NCBI RefSeq assembly: GCF_024168645.1
Contig: NZ_JALJWF010000001.1
Span: 6,203,501-6,267,500, forward strand
Direction: 5' to 3'
Length of the DNA stretch: 64,000 nucleotides
DNA from: Pseudomonas sp. GGS8
GTDB taxonomy: Bacteria; Pseudomonadota; Gammaproteobacteria; Pseudomonadales; Pseudomonadaceae
This document shows positions 15,938-22,897 of the stretch, piece after piece. Each line of letters opens with the position of its first letter. Position 1 is the first letter of the stretch. Under the pieces are notes generated by a model, which did no database searches, had not been told where the DNA came from, and saw nothing but the letters and a program-made list of their open reading frames with translations. The position numbers were made by a program, and so were the translations under genes.

Positions 15938-16672
15938 ATGGACATTTACGCGATCAGAAAGCGCAATCTGGAAGCCCTTGCGGGCAACAGAAAACGAAAA
16001 GAGTGTGCTGAGAAGTGGGGGACGTCCTCGTCCGTCCTGAGTCAGATACTCTCCAAAAACCCGGTACGAAACCTGGGGGACGAGCTTGCGCGCCGCATTG
16101 AAGCTGCCGAGGACTTGCCTAAGGGCTATCTGGACAATGTGCGAGACACCTCAATCGTTGCAACAGAAGAACTTGGCACCCAGTATTCCGGCCTAAAGGA
16201 CCTTAACCTTTGGGATGGCTCAACACCTGTTGAGGACGACGAGGTGTGCGTGCCCTTCCTGAGAGAGGTTGAGCTGGCCGCAGGATCAGGCAGGTTTGTC
16301 ATCGAAGAGAGTGAAAACGCTTTCCTGCGCTTCGGAAAAAGAAGCCTTCGCCAGAACGGCGTTCAGTTTAGCCAGGCAAAGTGCGTCACTGTTCGCGGGA
16401 ACAGCATGCTTCCTGTGCTAAGGGACGGCGCTACAGTCGGCGTAAATATCGGTAAGAACTCCATAGGCGACATCACCGACGGAGATCTCTATGCAATCAA
16501 TCATAATGGCCAGCTACGCGTGAAGCAGGTTTACCGCCTGCCTTCCGGCATTCGGCTGCGAAGCTTCAACCGCGACGAGCATCCAGACGAGGACTACACC
16601 TTTCAGGGTATTCAGGAAGAACAAATAGCCATTCTTGGGCATGTGTTTTGGTGGGGTATGTACGCCCGCTAA
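15938..16672 (+). CDS. CI-like repressor, S24 (LexA-type) self-cleaving
   Basis: A 244-residue lysogeny repressor. Residues 1-60 are the helix-turn-helix domain (RKRKECAEKWGTSSSVLSQILSK...). The C-terminal half is an S24 peptidase-like domain: the cleavage site is probably Ala-Gly in ELAAGSG (about residue 113), the catalytic Ser is in VRGNSMLPVL (about 152) and the Lys in GQLRVKQV (about 193). All three are present, so RecA-induced self-cleavage on DNA damage should work. It binds TTTAGC-type operators at 15.86 and 18.6 kb. Confidence 0.93.
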   Translation: MDIYAIRKRNLEALAGNRKRKECAEKWGTSSSVLSQILSKNPVRNLGDELARRIEAAEDLPKGYLDNVRDTSIVATEELGTQYSGLKDLNLWDGSTPVEDDEVCVPFLREVELAAGSGRFVIEESENAFLRFGKRSLRQNGVQFSQAKCVTVRGNSMLPVLRDGATVGVNIGKNSIGDITDGDLYAINHNGQLRVKQVYRLPSGIRLRSFNRDEHPDEDYTFQGIQEEQIAILGHVFWWGMYAR

Positions 16673-16772
16673 AAATCTGTACTGGCAGATTTTATATTCA
16701 AAAATATATCTCTTGTACGCAAACCTGAATTGCAGCAAAACCCAAAAACACTTACATGACACAGGGATGAAT

Positions 16773-17366
16773 ATGTATTTTTATCACTTCACTACAGCTT
16801 CAAGTGCACATAGAATCAAAGCATCATCACTAAAAGTCGGCAAAACCCCCTTTAGCGGAATGTCTAAGAGACTGGCTATCAGCCTCACAAACACACCAGA
16901 CCCTAAAGGGCATGGATTGATGACAGGGCAAACCTTAAAAGACTCCGATCCGGAATATAACCTAGTCCTATCTCTTGGTTTGTATACACCTGTTTTAGAC
17001 CCCAAGGGGTTCTATACAATCACAGTTGCAGATCAGACCGAGGCCATGCTGGTCATCGACCTTAACACCAGCAGCAGCAAATTAATTAGCTACGATAAAT
17101 TATTTGAGCAAGACATCAAAAACAATGCTTATCCTGGCCTCAGCAAAGGACTATATGAACGCCTAAGCGCTGCAGCTATACACAGTGCGGACTACCCATT
17201 TTCTACCGCTCACATAACAACCGCCCAGCAAGACCAAGAAATTCTTGACATAATAAATAAAAAACGCACACACAAAGCCAGCACTTGGTTCTTCTATCTT
17301 TCTGACATTCAACCCAAGAACATAGTGCGCATCCTGTTCAAGCAAAGCGATGGATCATACAAATAG
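16773..17366 (+). CDS. AT-rich cargo gene beside cI, faint ADP-ribosyltransferase-like features
   Basis: A 197-residue protein that I do not recognise by family. It begins MYFYHFTTASSAHRIKASSL, a start like the YHxT first strand of ART-fold proteins (DarT, DUF4433 group), then RLAISLTNTPDPKGHGL, and near the end STWFFYLSDIQPKNIV, which resembles the last ART strand but without the usual Glu. The start at 16773 (AGGG six bases before) is preferred to the in-frame ATG 16767. The gene is visibly AT-richer than the phage backbone and lies between cI and the second operator, where phages often carry defence or lysogeny genes. Function is inferred only. Confidence 0.65.
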   Translation: MYFYHFTTASSAHRIKASSLKVGKTPFSGMSKRLAISLTNTPDPKGHGLMTGQTLKDSDPEYNLVLSLGLYTPVLDPKGFYTITVADQTEAMLVIDLNTSSSKLISYDKLFEQDIKNNAYPGLSKGLYERLSAAAIHSADYPFSTAHITTAQQDQEILDIINKKRTHKASTWFFYLSDIQPKNIVRILFKQSDGSYK

Positions 17367-17581
17367 CGTAGAGAAACCCAACAGACTGGGCTCTGTGCGA
17401 CATCCTTCGAAACTCATTCAAAATCGAATGAGTGCGCACATCCCGTAAAGTGTGCGGCCATTAAAGGCTGGAGCCCATAATGGCACCCCCTCCCCCGACG
17501 CAGCCTACGAACTGATTGCAGATTTCTTCATTCAAGACTATTCGACCCGAACATCATCGAGCACATGTTCGCTGACTGAAG

Positions 17582-17737
17582 GAGCACCGCCGCATCGGTA
17601 CACGCTTCGACAAGCTGGCGAAAAGTTTTTTTGCGATGGTCACGCTGGCTTTTTGCGCTGCGGTGTTTGCAACAGCACCTTTCGTACAGAACCTAAGGCT
17701 CATGCGCAGGGCGTCATCTACCAAAGCAGTGGCGTGA
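17582..17737 (+). pseudogene. Remnant of a transposase C-terminus (IS5-like)
   Basis: Read from 17582, the bases encode EHRRIGTRFDKLAKSFFAMV and a further hydrophobic tail. This is the characteristic end of IS5-type transposases, where a Tyr/Phe-Asp-Lys-Leu-Ala run follows an RRIATR-like motif. An in-frame TGA lies just upstream (17573) and no matching DDE domain or terminal inverted repeats are seen, so it is a decayed fragment. The rest of 17367-17810 holds no other convincing gene. Confidence 0.6.
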
Positions 17738-17810
17738 CCCGGGAGAATGGTCTATTAAGCTAAGAGATGACCAAGCAGTTTTTTGGAGCTTCTTCAGCGA
17801 GGGAATGCGG

Positions 17811-18332
17811 ATGATCGAATATCAAGTACAGCCCGGTGTTATGCAGGAAGGCATTTCAATTTCGTCGCTTGTCAGGCAGGCCAGAATTAACCCCCAAGGC
17901 CCCTTGCCGTTGATCAGGTGTAATGCGGCCTTAACGACGAATGTAGGGCAAGGATTCGACGATATAATCGACTTTGCACCGAATGTTTCGTGCGTTAAGG
18001 CGTTCGGCCTCTTGACCTGTGCAGGAGTCATTTTAACCAGCACCCACGAGAGTTTTCCTGCTCGGGCCGTCGTCTATCATGCTCCGTCCGGGAATTTTGC
18101 ACCGGGGAAGCTCCAAGAGCTGCTTGGCTACCTGGCAGATGCCCATGGAGCACAGCCCCCATTAAATTCAATATTAGCTGTTTACGCTTTTCCAAATCCC
18201 GCCGATGACGGTTATCGGGAAGAGGCACTGAAAATTCAGAACATTGGAATTCCAGGAGACAATATAGTCTTCATCCCGAATATTAGCGGCGTTACGTTTG
18301 GAATCAACTCTCATGGCCAGGTAGGTATTTGA
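17811..18332 (+). CDS. Accessory gene with CheD/CNF1-like Cys-His arrangement
   Basis: A 173-residue protein of unknown family. FGLLTCAGVILTS (Cys about 70) and, 20 residues later, AVVYHAPSGNF (His about 90) recall the catalytic Cys and His strands of the CheD/CNF1 glutamine-deamidase fold; both are flanked by beta strands as in that family. The resemblance is by eye and weak. It starts at ATG 17811 after a purine-rich GAGGGAATGCGG stretch, has its own terminator at 18520-18543, and is in the cargo region between cI and the left operator. It could be an effector or lysogenic conversion gene. Confidence 0.6.
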   Translation: MIEYQVQPGVMQEGISISSLVRQARINPQGPLPLIRCNAALTTNVGQGFDDIIDFAPNVSCVKAFGLLTCAGVILTSTHESFPARAVVYHAPSGNFAPGKLQELLGYLADAHGAQPPLNSILAVYAFPNPADDGYREEALKIQNIGIPGDNIVFIPNISGVTFGINSHGQVGI

Positions 18333-18519
18333 CAGCTGAATAGTGAGCGATAGAGCTGCCGACTAGGTGGCGCAGCTTTCAAATGATGAAGTATTGACGC
18401 CCCAGCAGTCAGCTTTTTCTCGTGTCACGCAGGGCAACATCAGCGCTCAAAGCCCTCAACATTAGGTACCTTCGACAAAACCAACTGGATTGAGCCCTCC
18501 CAAAAAAATCAAAGCACTG

Positions 18520-18543
18520 CCCGCCTCAGAGCGGGTTTTTTTT
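18520..18543 (+). terminator. Rho-independent terminator
   Basis: CCCGC / GCGGG stem with a CTCAGA loop and T8. It ends the cI-side plus-strand transcripts and insulates them from the early promoter 75 bp further on. Confidence 0.9.
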
Positions 18544-18615
18544 CGCCTGGAATCTGCCCTAACGACCATTTCAAATGATCCGTGACGGCATTGAGTGAAA
18601 ACAAAATATGCATTG

Positions 18616-18669
18616 GCTAAATTTTTTAGCGTCGAGCTATTGACGAAAGATTTAGCTTATAGCTAAATT
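18616..18669 (+). promoter_or_regulatory. Second (left) operator and early promoter of the plus-strand operon
   Basis: GCTAAATTTTTTAGC (18616-18630) is a perfect copy of the 15-bp operator beside cro. ATTTAGCTTATAGCTAAAT (18650-18668) is a second palindrome of the same half-sites in the opposite order. TTGACG (18640-18645) and TAAATT (18664-18669) can serve as promoter boxes 18 bp apart, with the second palindrome in the spacer. This is the expected OL/PL of a lambdoid phage. The flanking bases 18333-18519 hold no gene. Confidence 0.8.
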
Positions 18670-18714
18670 ACATCCAAGCCAACGCATAACCGGCCCAGCA
18701 GCGAAAGCCGCGAC

Positions 18715-18761
18715 CGCTCTTTAACAACCTGCGCCATAAACGATTACTCAGCGATTCGCTG
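18715..18761 (+). promoter_or_regulatory. Putative antitermination (nut-like) site: boxA plus hairpin
   Basis: CGCTCTTTAACA (18715-18726) matches the consensus boxA bound by NusB/S10. After 22 bases CAGCG-ATT-CGCTG (18749-18761) forms a short boxB-like hairpin, and a further GC-rich hairpin follows near 18770-18793. The site lies 46 bp after the likely early promoter, as nutL does in lambda. Confidence 0.65.
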
Positions 18762-18804
18762 GGAGGTCAGCCCCGGCCACACCTGTGGGGCGAGAGAAAG
18801 TCAG

Positions 18805-18960
18805 GTGAATAAAATCGCGCTGCCACTACTGGCGACCGGCGACAGACAGGCACGAAAGCCTGCCCACGATGGGATACCCCATACGGCTGTCGAGGTGTTG
18901 ACCGAACTGGCGAATGACCCGGTAAGCGCCGCGAGACAGATTCAAAAATTAGCGCTCTGA
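18805..18960 (+). CDS. Possible small early leader protein
   Basis: A GTG-started ORF of 51 residues (MNKIALPLLATGDRQARKPA...), the first plausible reading frame after the boxA site. The GAGAGAAAG ribosome region is acceptable. Its basic N-terminal half and position resemble where an N-like antiterminator gene would be, but the sequence has no clear arginine-rich RNA-binding motif, so this is only a candidate. Confidence 0.35.
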   Translation: MNKIALPLLATGDRQARKPAHDGIPHTAVEVLTELANDPVSAARQIQKLAL

Positions 18961-19229
18961 GCCTCGGCTATGAGGAGCGCCGGACCTCATGCGGTGTGCC
19001 GTATCAACTCACCCAGGCATAGGGCTGTACGCCGCATGTTGTAGATACCCAATGACCGCGCCAGCAACGCTGATCGAGCTGGCGCGAACAGGGAAGCTCA
19101 CCGCCGCGCCTATTTACCGAAACCTGTAATCAGCAAGCGGGAATTAGGCCTCAGGCAACACCACATCGCTGACGAAGTAACCCCGGCCTGACGCCAGTAG
19201 CGTGACCGGGTGTTCTACGAACAGTTTCA

Positions 19230-19259
19230 CCACTGCACCTGGTCTGCCGGGTGCAGTGG
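19230..19259 (+). promoter_or_regulatory. Perfect 10-bp hairpin in the leader of the LuxR-type gene
   Basis: CCACTGCACC and GGTGCAGTGG enclose a 10-base loop and end 23 bases before the ATG. There is no T-run, so it is more likely an mRNA structure or protein site than a terminator. The rest of 18961-19282 shows no convincing gene, only a 25-codon frame near 19052. Confidence 0.5.
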
Positions 19260-19282
19260 GAAACCAACCGGGAATCACGACG

Positions 19283-19666
19283 ATGGAAGCAACAATCATC
19301 AACGGCGCATGGAAGGGCCACCTCGGTCGCGGCCTTGCACCGCGGGAGCTTCAGTTCCTTCTCTGGATTGCCCAGGGATTCACCTCGAAAGAGATCGCCA
19401 GAGAGGCAGGGATCGAAGCCGGCACTGTCAAAAAGCGCCTCACCAATGCGATGTTCAAGCTCGGCGTCACGCGGCGTACCGCTCTGGTGGCCGAGGCCAT
19501 GAAGCGGCAGATCATCACACCGATGTGTTTTGTTCTGGCGGCGCTGGTCGCCATCCACTCAATGCTTGATGACGAATCGATGCGTCGTGATCGCCGCGCG
19601 CCTGATCGTCGTACAGCTCAGGTCCGGATGGTGCGGCGGGCTGAATGCCCTGCTCTGGCCGTATGA
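19283..19666 (+). CDS. LuxR-type helix-turn-helix protein
   Basis: A 127-residue protein whose middle (about residues 18-75) is a GerE/LuxR DNA-binding domain: LAPRELQFLLWIAQGFTSKEIAREAGIEAGTVKKRLTNAMFKLGV, with conserved Glu, Gly-x-T/S-x-KEIA and the recognition helix. There is no receiver or autoinducer domain. The C-terminus has a hydrophobic stretch (CFVLAALVAIHSML) and then an Arg-rich tail, an unusual ending. ATG 19283 fits the domain. It is probably a phage early regulator of unknown target. Confidence 0.75.
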   Translation: MEATIINGAWKGHLGRGLAPRELQFLLWIAQGFTSKEIAREAGIEAGTVKKRLTNAMFKLGVTRRTALVAEAMKRQIITPMCFVLAALVAIHSMLDDESMRRDRRAPDRRTAQVRMVRRAECPALAV

Positions 19667-19735
19667 CCGAAACAAAGATTTCACTGGTTAGCCTTGGCGA
19701 CAGGGCCAGACGGGAAATCAACCGAGGAAAAATCA

Positions 19736-20131
19736 ATGACACCTGAGCAGAAAGTGAAATTCCTGATCCTGGCGCTCGACGCGCGCTGGCAGAAAAAAGA
19801 TGCGCCCGATTACACCGCGATGACTGGCGCCGATGCGGATGCTGGTTATGCCTCCTTGGTGAATGCTGGCGAGCACTGGGATAGCCGAAACGAGACCCGC
19901 TGCGGCGACGTTGAAACGGATATCCCGTGCGACGGCGGCCGCCACTACGAAGCCAAATCGGTCGCTGCTCAGCTACCAGACGGTACCTGGGTAGGCTGGA
20001 CGCACTATTACGGCGGCGGCAAACACGCCGAGCCAGACGCCATCGAGTGGATGAGCGAGGCCTACGACCTCTCCTGTGTTGAGGAAGAAAAGGTGGTGAC
20101 AGTTCGCACCTCCACAAAGATCGCTGCATAG
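19736..20131 (+). CDS. Phage early protein of unknown function
   Basis: A 131-residue protein (MTPEQKVKFLILALDARWQKKDAPDYTAM...) with four Cys residues (CGDVETDIPC, LSCVEEE) and a YYGGGKHAEPDAIEW segment. ATG 19736 has a GAGGAAAAA ribosome site and is preferred to an upstream ATG. No family is recognised. It follows the LuxR-type gene by 69 bp on the same strand. Confidence 0.65.
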   Translation: MTPEQKVKFLILALDARWQKKDAPDYTAMTGADADAGYASLVNAGEHWDSRNETRCGDVETDIPCDGGRHYEAKSVAAQLPDGTWVGWTHYYGGGKHAEPDAIEWMSEAYDLSCVEEEKVVTVRTSTKIAA

Positions 20132-20245
20132 ACCAACCAGCGCCACGTATAAATACAAGCCGCCTTGAGTCATGCCAGTCATCGGCAGATGGACGGCCTT
20201 CTGGCTCCATTGCTATTCTTTCAGTTCAATACATGGAGGTGATTT

Positions 20246-20770
20246 ATGGCGAATGACGCTAGCACGACTATCAATATCCGCGCTGATATACCGACAAAAC
20301 AGTTTCATGCCCAACCTAGGGATCCAAATTTTGGTAGGGATGAAACAATGAATTACAACCCCGTAAGTGGCGAACTATCAAGTCTGCGCGCTACTTTTGA
20401 TCTCAAGAATACAGATGGATCGGTGCATGCCTATATAGAAGGTGGCCCCGCTTTGCTTTTCAATGGAACGGATTCAATTCCTCTTACAAACACATTTAAT
20501 GGTGTGACTTTGACGGCGACACCTCAGGAGGTTGTCGATGATCCTCAATCGACTCCGGGCACCCAGGCTGATTTGCTTATCACTGCCGCAAAACCTACCG
20601 ACACACAGAACGGGCTATATACCGCAAGTTATACCGTAATTTTCGATGCAGTTCCCCGCGCAATGACTGAGCTTAAAGTTAACACTGTCATAGCTCCTGC
20701 TAGTTCACTTACTTTGACAGACGAAGTAGCTATCGACGGCTCCGCCACGCTAGAAGTGAAGTATCTTTAA
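20246..20770 (+). CDS. CS1-type fimbrial subunit-like protein without signal peptide
   Basis: A 174-residue beta-rich protein resembling major subunits of the CS1/CFA-I alternate-chaperone fimbriae: an N-terminal strand of the form TTINIRADIPTKQFHAQP, a central FDLKNTDGSVHAYIEGGP, and an end GLYTASYTVIFDAV. True subunits begin with a signal peptide; this one starts MANDASTTINIRADI at a strong ribosome site (ATGGAGGTG) with no signal sequence upstream in frame. It has no chaperone or usher gene beside it. In a prophage this suggests a cargo gene or a virion decoration with an Ig-like fold. Composition is AT-richer than its neighbours. Confidence 0.65.
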   Translation: MANDASTTINIRADIPTKQFHAQPRDPNFGRDETMNYNPVSGELSSLRATFDLKNTDGSVHAYIEGGPALLFNGTDSIPLTNTFNGVTLTATPQEVVDDPQSTPGTQADLLITAAKPTDTQNGLYTASYTVIFDAVPRAMTELKVNTVIAPASSLTLTDEVAIDGSATLEVKYL

Positions 20771-20821
20771 CTGGATCACTATTTGTAGCACTTAAGACTG
20801 GCGGGCCTGCCGCCCACTGCA

Positions 20822-20854
20822 AACCCCATCGATCATCAGGTCCATGGGGTTTTT
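20822..20854 (+). terminator. Rho-independent terminator after the fimbrial-like gene
   Basis: AACCCCAT / ATGGGGTT stem with a 14-base loop followed by a T run. It would isolate the fimbrial-like gene from the early operon downstream. Confidence 0.8.
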
Positions 20855-20953
20855 CTTCGCCTTTTGCATTTCATAACCGCAGTGATACTTCACGGCATAA
20901 ACAATCAGAACTACGTCAGCCTGACGATAACTGCCCGATCCTCTCTATGAGAG

Positions 20954-21071
20954 CGCATCGGGGTGTGATCTGAATCCTGCAGCCAAGCAGCGAGCTTCCA
21001 TGCAGCGAGGCCCGAGCGACGAACAGGGCCTGATACGGGGATTGGCGCCCGCCAGATCACACCCTGATGCG
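20954..21071. repeat. 118-bp element bounded by 19-bp inverted repeats
   Basis: CGCATCGGGGTGTGATCTG (20954-20972) and CAGATCACACCCTGATGCG (21053-21071) match at 18 of 19 positions in inverted orientation. The GC-rich interior has GCAGCGAG-type repeats and no reading frame of note. It may be a structured RNA, a large attenuator or a miniature mobile element. Confidence 0.6.
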
Positions 21072-21087
21072 GACGAATCCGAGTAGT

Positions 21088-21327
21088 TTAAAGGTTGCAG
21101 CTGTACTGATATTCGAAGGGAAAAAATACTGTATCGACCACCAATGAAAACGGTGCGTCGATTAGCAAAAAAGGAATTAGCTTTCCTTTCGAGGTACCCA
21201 CCAGCCACCAATCAAATCGCAGTCCGATGTAGGGGCAGCGATGTTTGTCGTAATCCATCCGCATAGCGGTGGCCATACACCCACTTAAACTGGCAATCAG
21301 GGCCAGCAGAATCACTTTTCGAACCAC
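21088..21327 (-). CDS. YceK/YidQ-like small lipoprotein (copy 1)
   Basis: A 79-residue lipoprotein. The signal MVRKVILLALIASLSGC ends in a lipobox (LSGC) with the lipidated Cys at 17. The mature part, CPYIGLRFDWW ... IDAPFSLVVDTVFFPFEY, matches the YceK/YidQ family (DUF1375), whose members end with a DxPxSxxxDTxxxP pattern. GTG 21327 is six bases after AAGGA. It is read against the early operon and is a paralogue of the next gene. Likely anchored in the envelope; possibly a lysogenic conversion or exclusion protein. Confidence 0.8.
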   Translation of the reverse strand: MVRKVILLALIASLSGCMATAMRMDYDKHRCPYIGLRFDWWLVGTSKGKLIPFLLIDAPFSLVVDTVFFPFEYQYSCNL

Positions 21328-21374
21328 GTAACGTCCTTTTAAATGGTCGTATTCATGTCAACGTTTGGCGGTGA

Positions 21375-21581
21375 TCAGTACCAGCAAAAAGGTAGTGACG
21401 CCGTATCAGCCACGAAAGTGAATGGTAAGTCGATGATTACAAGCGGACCGAGAAACTGCGCGAGCACGTATTCACCCTTGACGCCGTCATAGCAATCATA
21501 AGGAGGGTTCGTGACGGCCCCAAGCCAAGCGCAACCACCGAGTTGAGATATGGCCAAAATCAAGATGAGCTTCCGTAGCAC
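21375..21581 (-). CDS. YceK/YidQ-like small lipoprotein (copy 2)
   Basis: A 68-residue lipoprotein with signal MLRKLILILAISQLGGC (lipobox LGGC, Cys 17) and the same end pattern IDLPFTFVADTASLPF. It starts with GTG after AAGGAAA and shares the leader TTACGTG with copy 1, 48 bp downstream, so the two arose by duplication. Both lie on the minus strand as a two-gene unit inside the plus-strand early region. Confidence 0.78.
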   Translation of the reverse strand: MLRKLILILAISQLGGCAWLGAVTNPPYDCYDGVKGEYVLAQFLGPLVIIDLPFTFVADTASLPFCWY

Positions 21582-21755
21582 GTAATTTCCTTATTACTTA
21601 TCCGTTGTGTGATTTGTAGACGCTATCGCGAAAAGTTAGTCACCCTCCCTCGACACCACCTGCATGCACTCCCCTCCGCGCCCAACGGCAACCAGCGGAA
21701 CGGATGAGTGCAGCCGAGTTTTGTTGGATCAACACCCGCCACTCTGGAGGCGACC

Positions 21756-22184
21756 ATGTCAGCACTACGCAAGGCTCAGATTCAATACGACAACCTTCTG
21801 CCGCCTCCGGTGAGCGAAGACGACCTGGCGAAGATTCAATGGCTGGAAGCGAACGCTGAAAACCTGATGCGAGGCTTCGTCGTCAGCTGGGGTATCCGCG
21901 CAGATCGCAGTGAAGTGACCCAGACCGAGCTTTACAAGGCTGTTCAGGACCATGTGAACCAGCGCCAGATCGACGGCGAAGACAAGAAAGATGCCATCGG
22001 TCAGCTGGTGATCGCCGCCCTGGGTTACAGCACATCCAGCCTGATGATGGACATGGCCATCTACCTGCTCGGCTCCAAGACGGCGCTGAAGGATATCGCG
22101 CTTGAGCTTCTGAAGCCTCACGCGGCCAAGGCCGTTGCGTTTCAGGAGGAGCAGGACCGTCTTGAACAGAGGTGCGGATTTTGA
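21756..22184 (+). CDS. Phage early protein of unknown function
   Basis: A 142-residue helical protein (MSALRKAQIQYDNLLPPPVSEDDLAKIQWLEANAENLM...). ATG 21756 has a GGAGG site; an upstream in-frame start lacks one. No motif is recognised. It opens a run of small genes overlapping by three or four bases (21756-22855) that lead into the recombination module. The last 20 residues are acidic and helical. Confidence 0.7.
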   Translation: MSALRKAQIQYDNLLPPPVSEDDLAKIQWLEANAENLMRGFVVSWGIRADRSEVTQTELYKAVQDHVNQRQIDGEDKKDAIGQLVIAALGYSTSSLMMDMAIYLLGSKTALKDIALELLKPHAAKAVAFQEEQDRLEQRCGF

Positions 22185-22369
22185 GCCCACACATCCTGAT
22201 CGATCAGGCCCTCGACGGCGTGGCCATACCCATTGGCCAAGAGGACATCAGCTTGTTGGTCCAGGAGCTGATCACGCGCCTCTTCACCGACGGTGCAATC
22301 ACCATCGACGAGTTCAACCACTACTGCAAACGGCTGCGCGACATTTGCCAGCAGCGCAAGGAGGCATGA
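22181..22369 (+). CDS. Small phage early protein
   Basis: A 62-residue protein (...SPHILIDQALDGVAIPIGQEDISLLVQELITRLFTDGAITIDEFNHYCKRL). I choose TTG 22181, overlapping the previous stop (TTGA) and following AGAGGTG; GTG 22172 is an alternative. Coupled translation with both neighbours. Function unknown. Confidence 0.6.
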   Translation: MSPHILIDQALDGVAIPIGQEDISLLVQELITRLFTDGAITIDEFNHYCKRLRDICQQRKEA

Positions 22370-22569
22370 TGACCACATCACCAGTCAAAACGCTGATCGA
22401 CGAACAGCTCGAGGACGTCAGCGCCCACAACTTGCGTGAGGCTTACGGCTTGGCCGAACGCCGCGGCTACTTCGGTGCGCCAGTCGAGCAGTACGCCGAG
22501 CCTGGCTATGGTGGGCGCGTCCTTCAGGTGCTGCGTTACCGAGTTGCTCAGCTGGAGCGTAAAGAGTGA
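22369..22569 (+). CDS. Small phage early protein
   Basis: A 66-residue acidic protein (MTTSPVKTLIDEQLEDVSAHNLREAYGLAERRGYFG...). Two ATG codons are adjacent; 22369 is better spaced (four bases) from AAGGAGG. The stop of the previous gene overlaps the start. Function unknown. Confidence 0.65.
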   Translation: MTTSPVKTLIDEQLEDVSAHNLREAYGLAERRGYFGAPVEQYAEPGYGGRVLQVLRYRVAQLERKE

Positions 22570-22742
22570 GTGGCCACGGCGCACATTTGCGCGGTCAGAA
22601 CCTGGCCAAACGCTGCGCGAAGCTTCGACGGGAAGGCCTGCCGCTGACCGAGGTTGCCCAGATCGCCGGCGTCACTCGCGAGCAGGTCGCCGCCAAGATC
22701 AAGCTGGGCGAGAGGCTTCTGTCGCTGGAGGAGCATCAGTGA
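22566..22742 (+). CDS. Small helix-turn-helix-like protein
   Basis: A 58-residue basic protein starting at a GTG that overlaps the previous stop (GTGA). The core RREGLPLTEVAQIAGVTREQVAAKIKLGERLLSLE reads as a helix-turn-helix of the kind in phage regulators. It is below common ORF length limits but the four-base overlaps on both sides and even codon use support it. Confidence 0.6.
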   Translation: MSGHGAHLRGQNLAKRCAKLRREGLPLTEVAQIAGVTREQVAAKIKLGERLLSLEEHQ

Positions 22743-22855
22743 ATACGCGTCAGCGATACCGCCGCATCTTCTTCTGGCGAAGCTCGTTTACCGCCCTCAC
22801 CGTCTGCAATGCCGCGTTGCTTATCGCTGCTTTCGCTGGCCGCTTCACTCAATAA
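22739..22855 (+). CDS. Tiny membrane protein
   Basis: A 38-residue protein starting at a GTG that overlaps the previous stop (GTGA). A basic N-terminus (MNTRQRYRRIFFWRSS) is followed by one hydrophobic segment (FTALTVCNAALLIAAFAG). It would sit in the inner membrane. Existence is inferred from the coupling and the clear membrane pattern; function is unknown. Confidence 0.5.
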   Translation: MNTRQRYRRIFFWRSSFTALTVCNAALLIAAFAGRFTQ

Positions 22856-22897
22856 CTCACACCTTCAACGCTGCGTGCATCGCGGCAAGGAACACTC

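Noticed and set aside
9798..18430. 14-base match TTTTCTCGTGTCAC at about 9800 and 18415
   Set aside because: Short, no symmetry, and no shared feature at the two places; probably chance.
19052..19129. 25-codon ORF before the LuxR-type gene
   Set aside because: No ribosome site and no coupling to another gene; too short to support.
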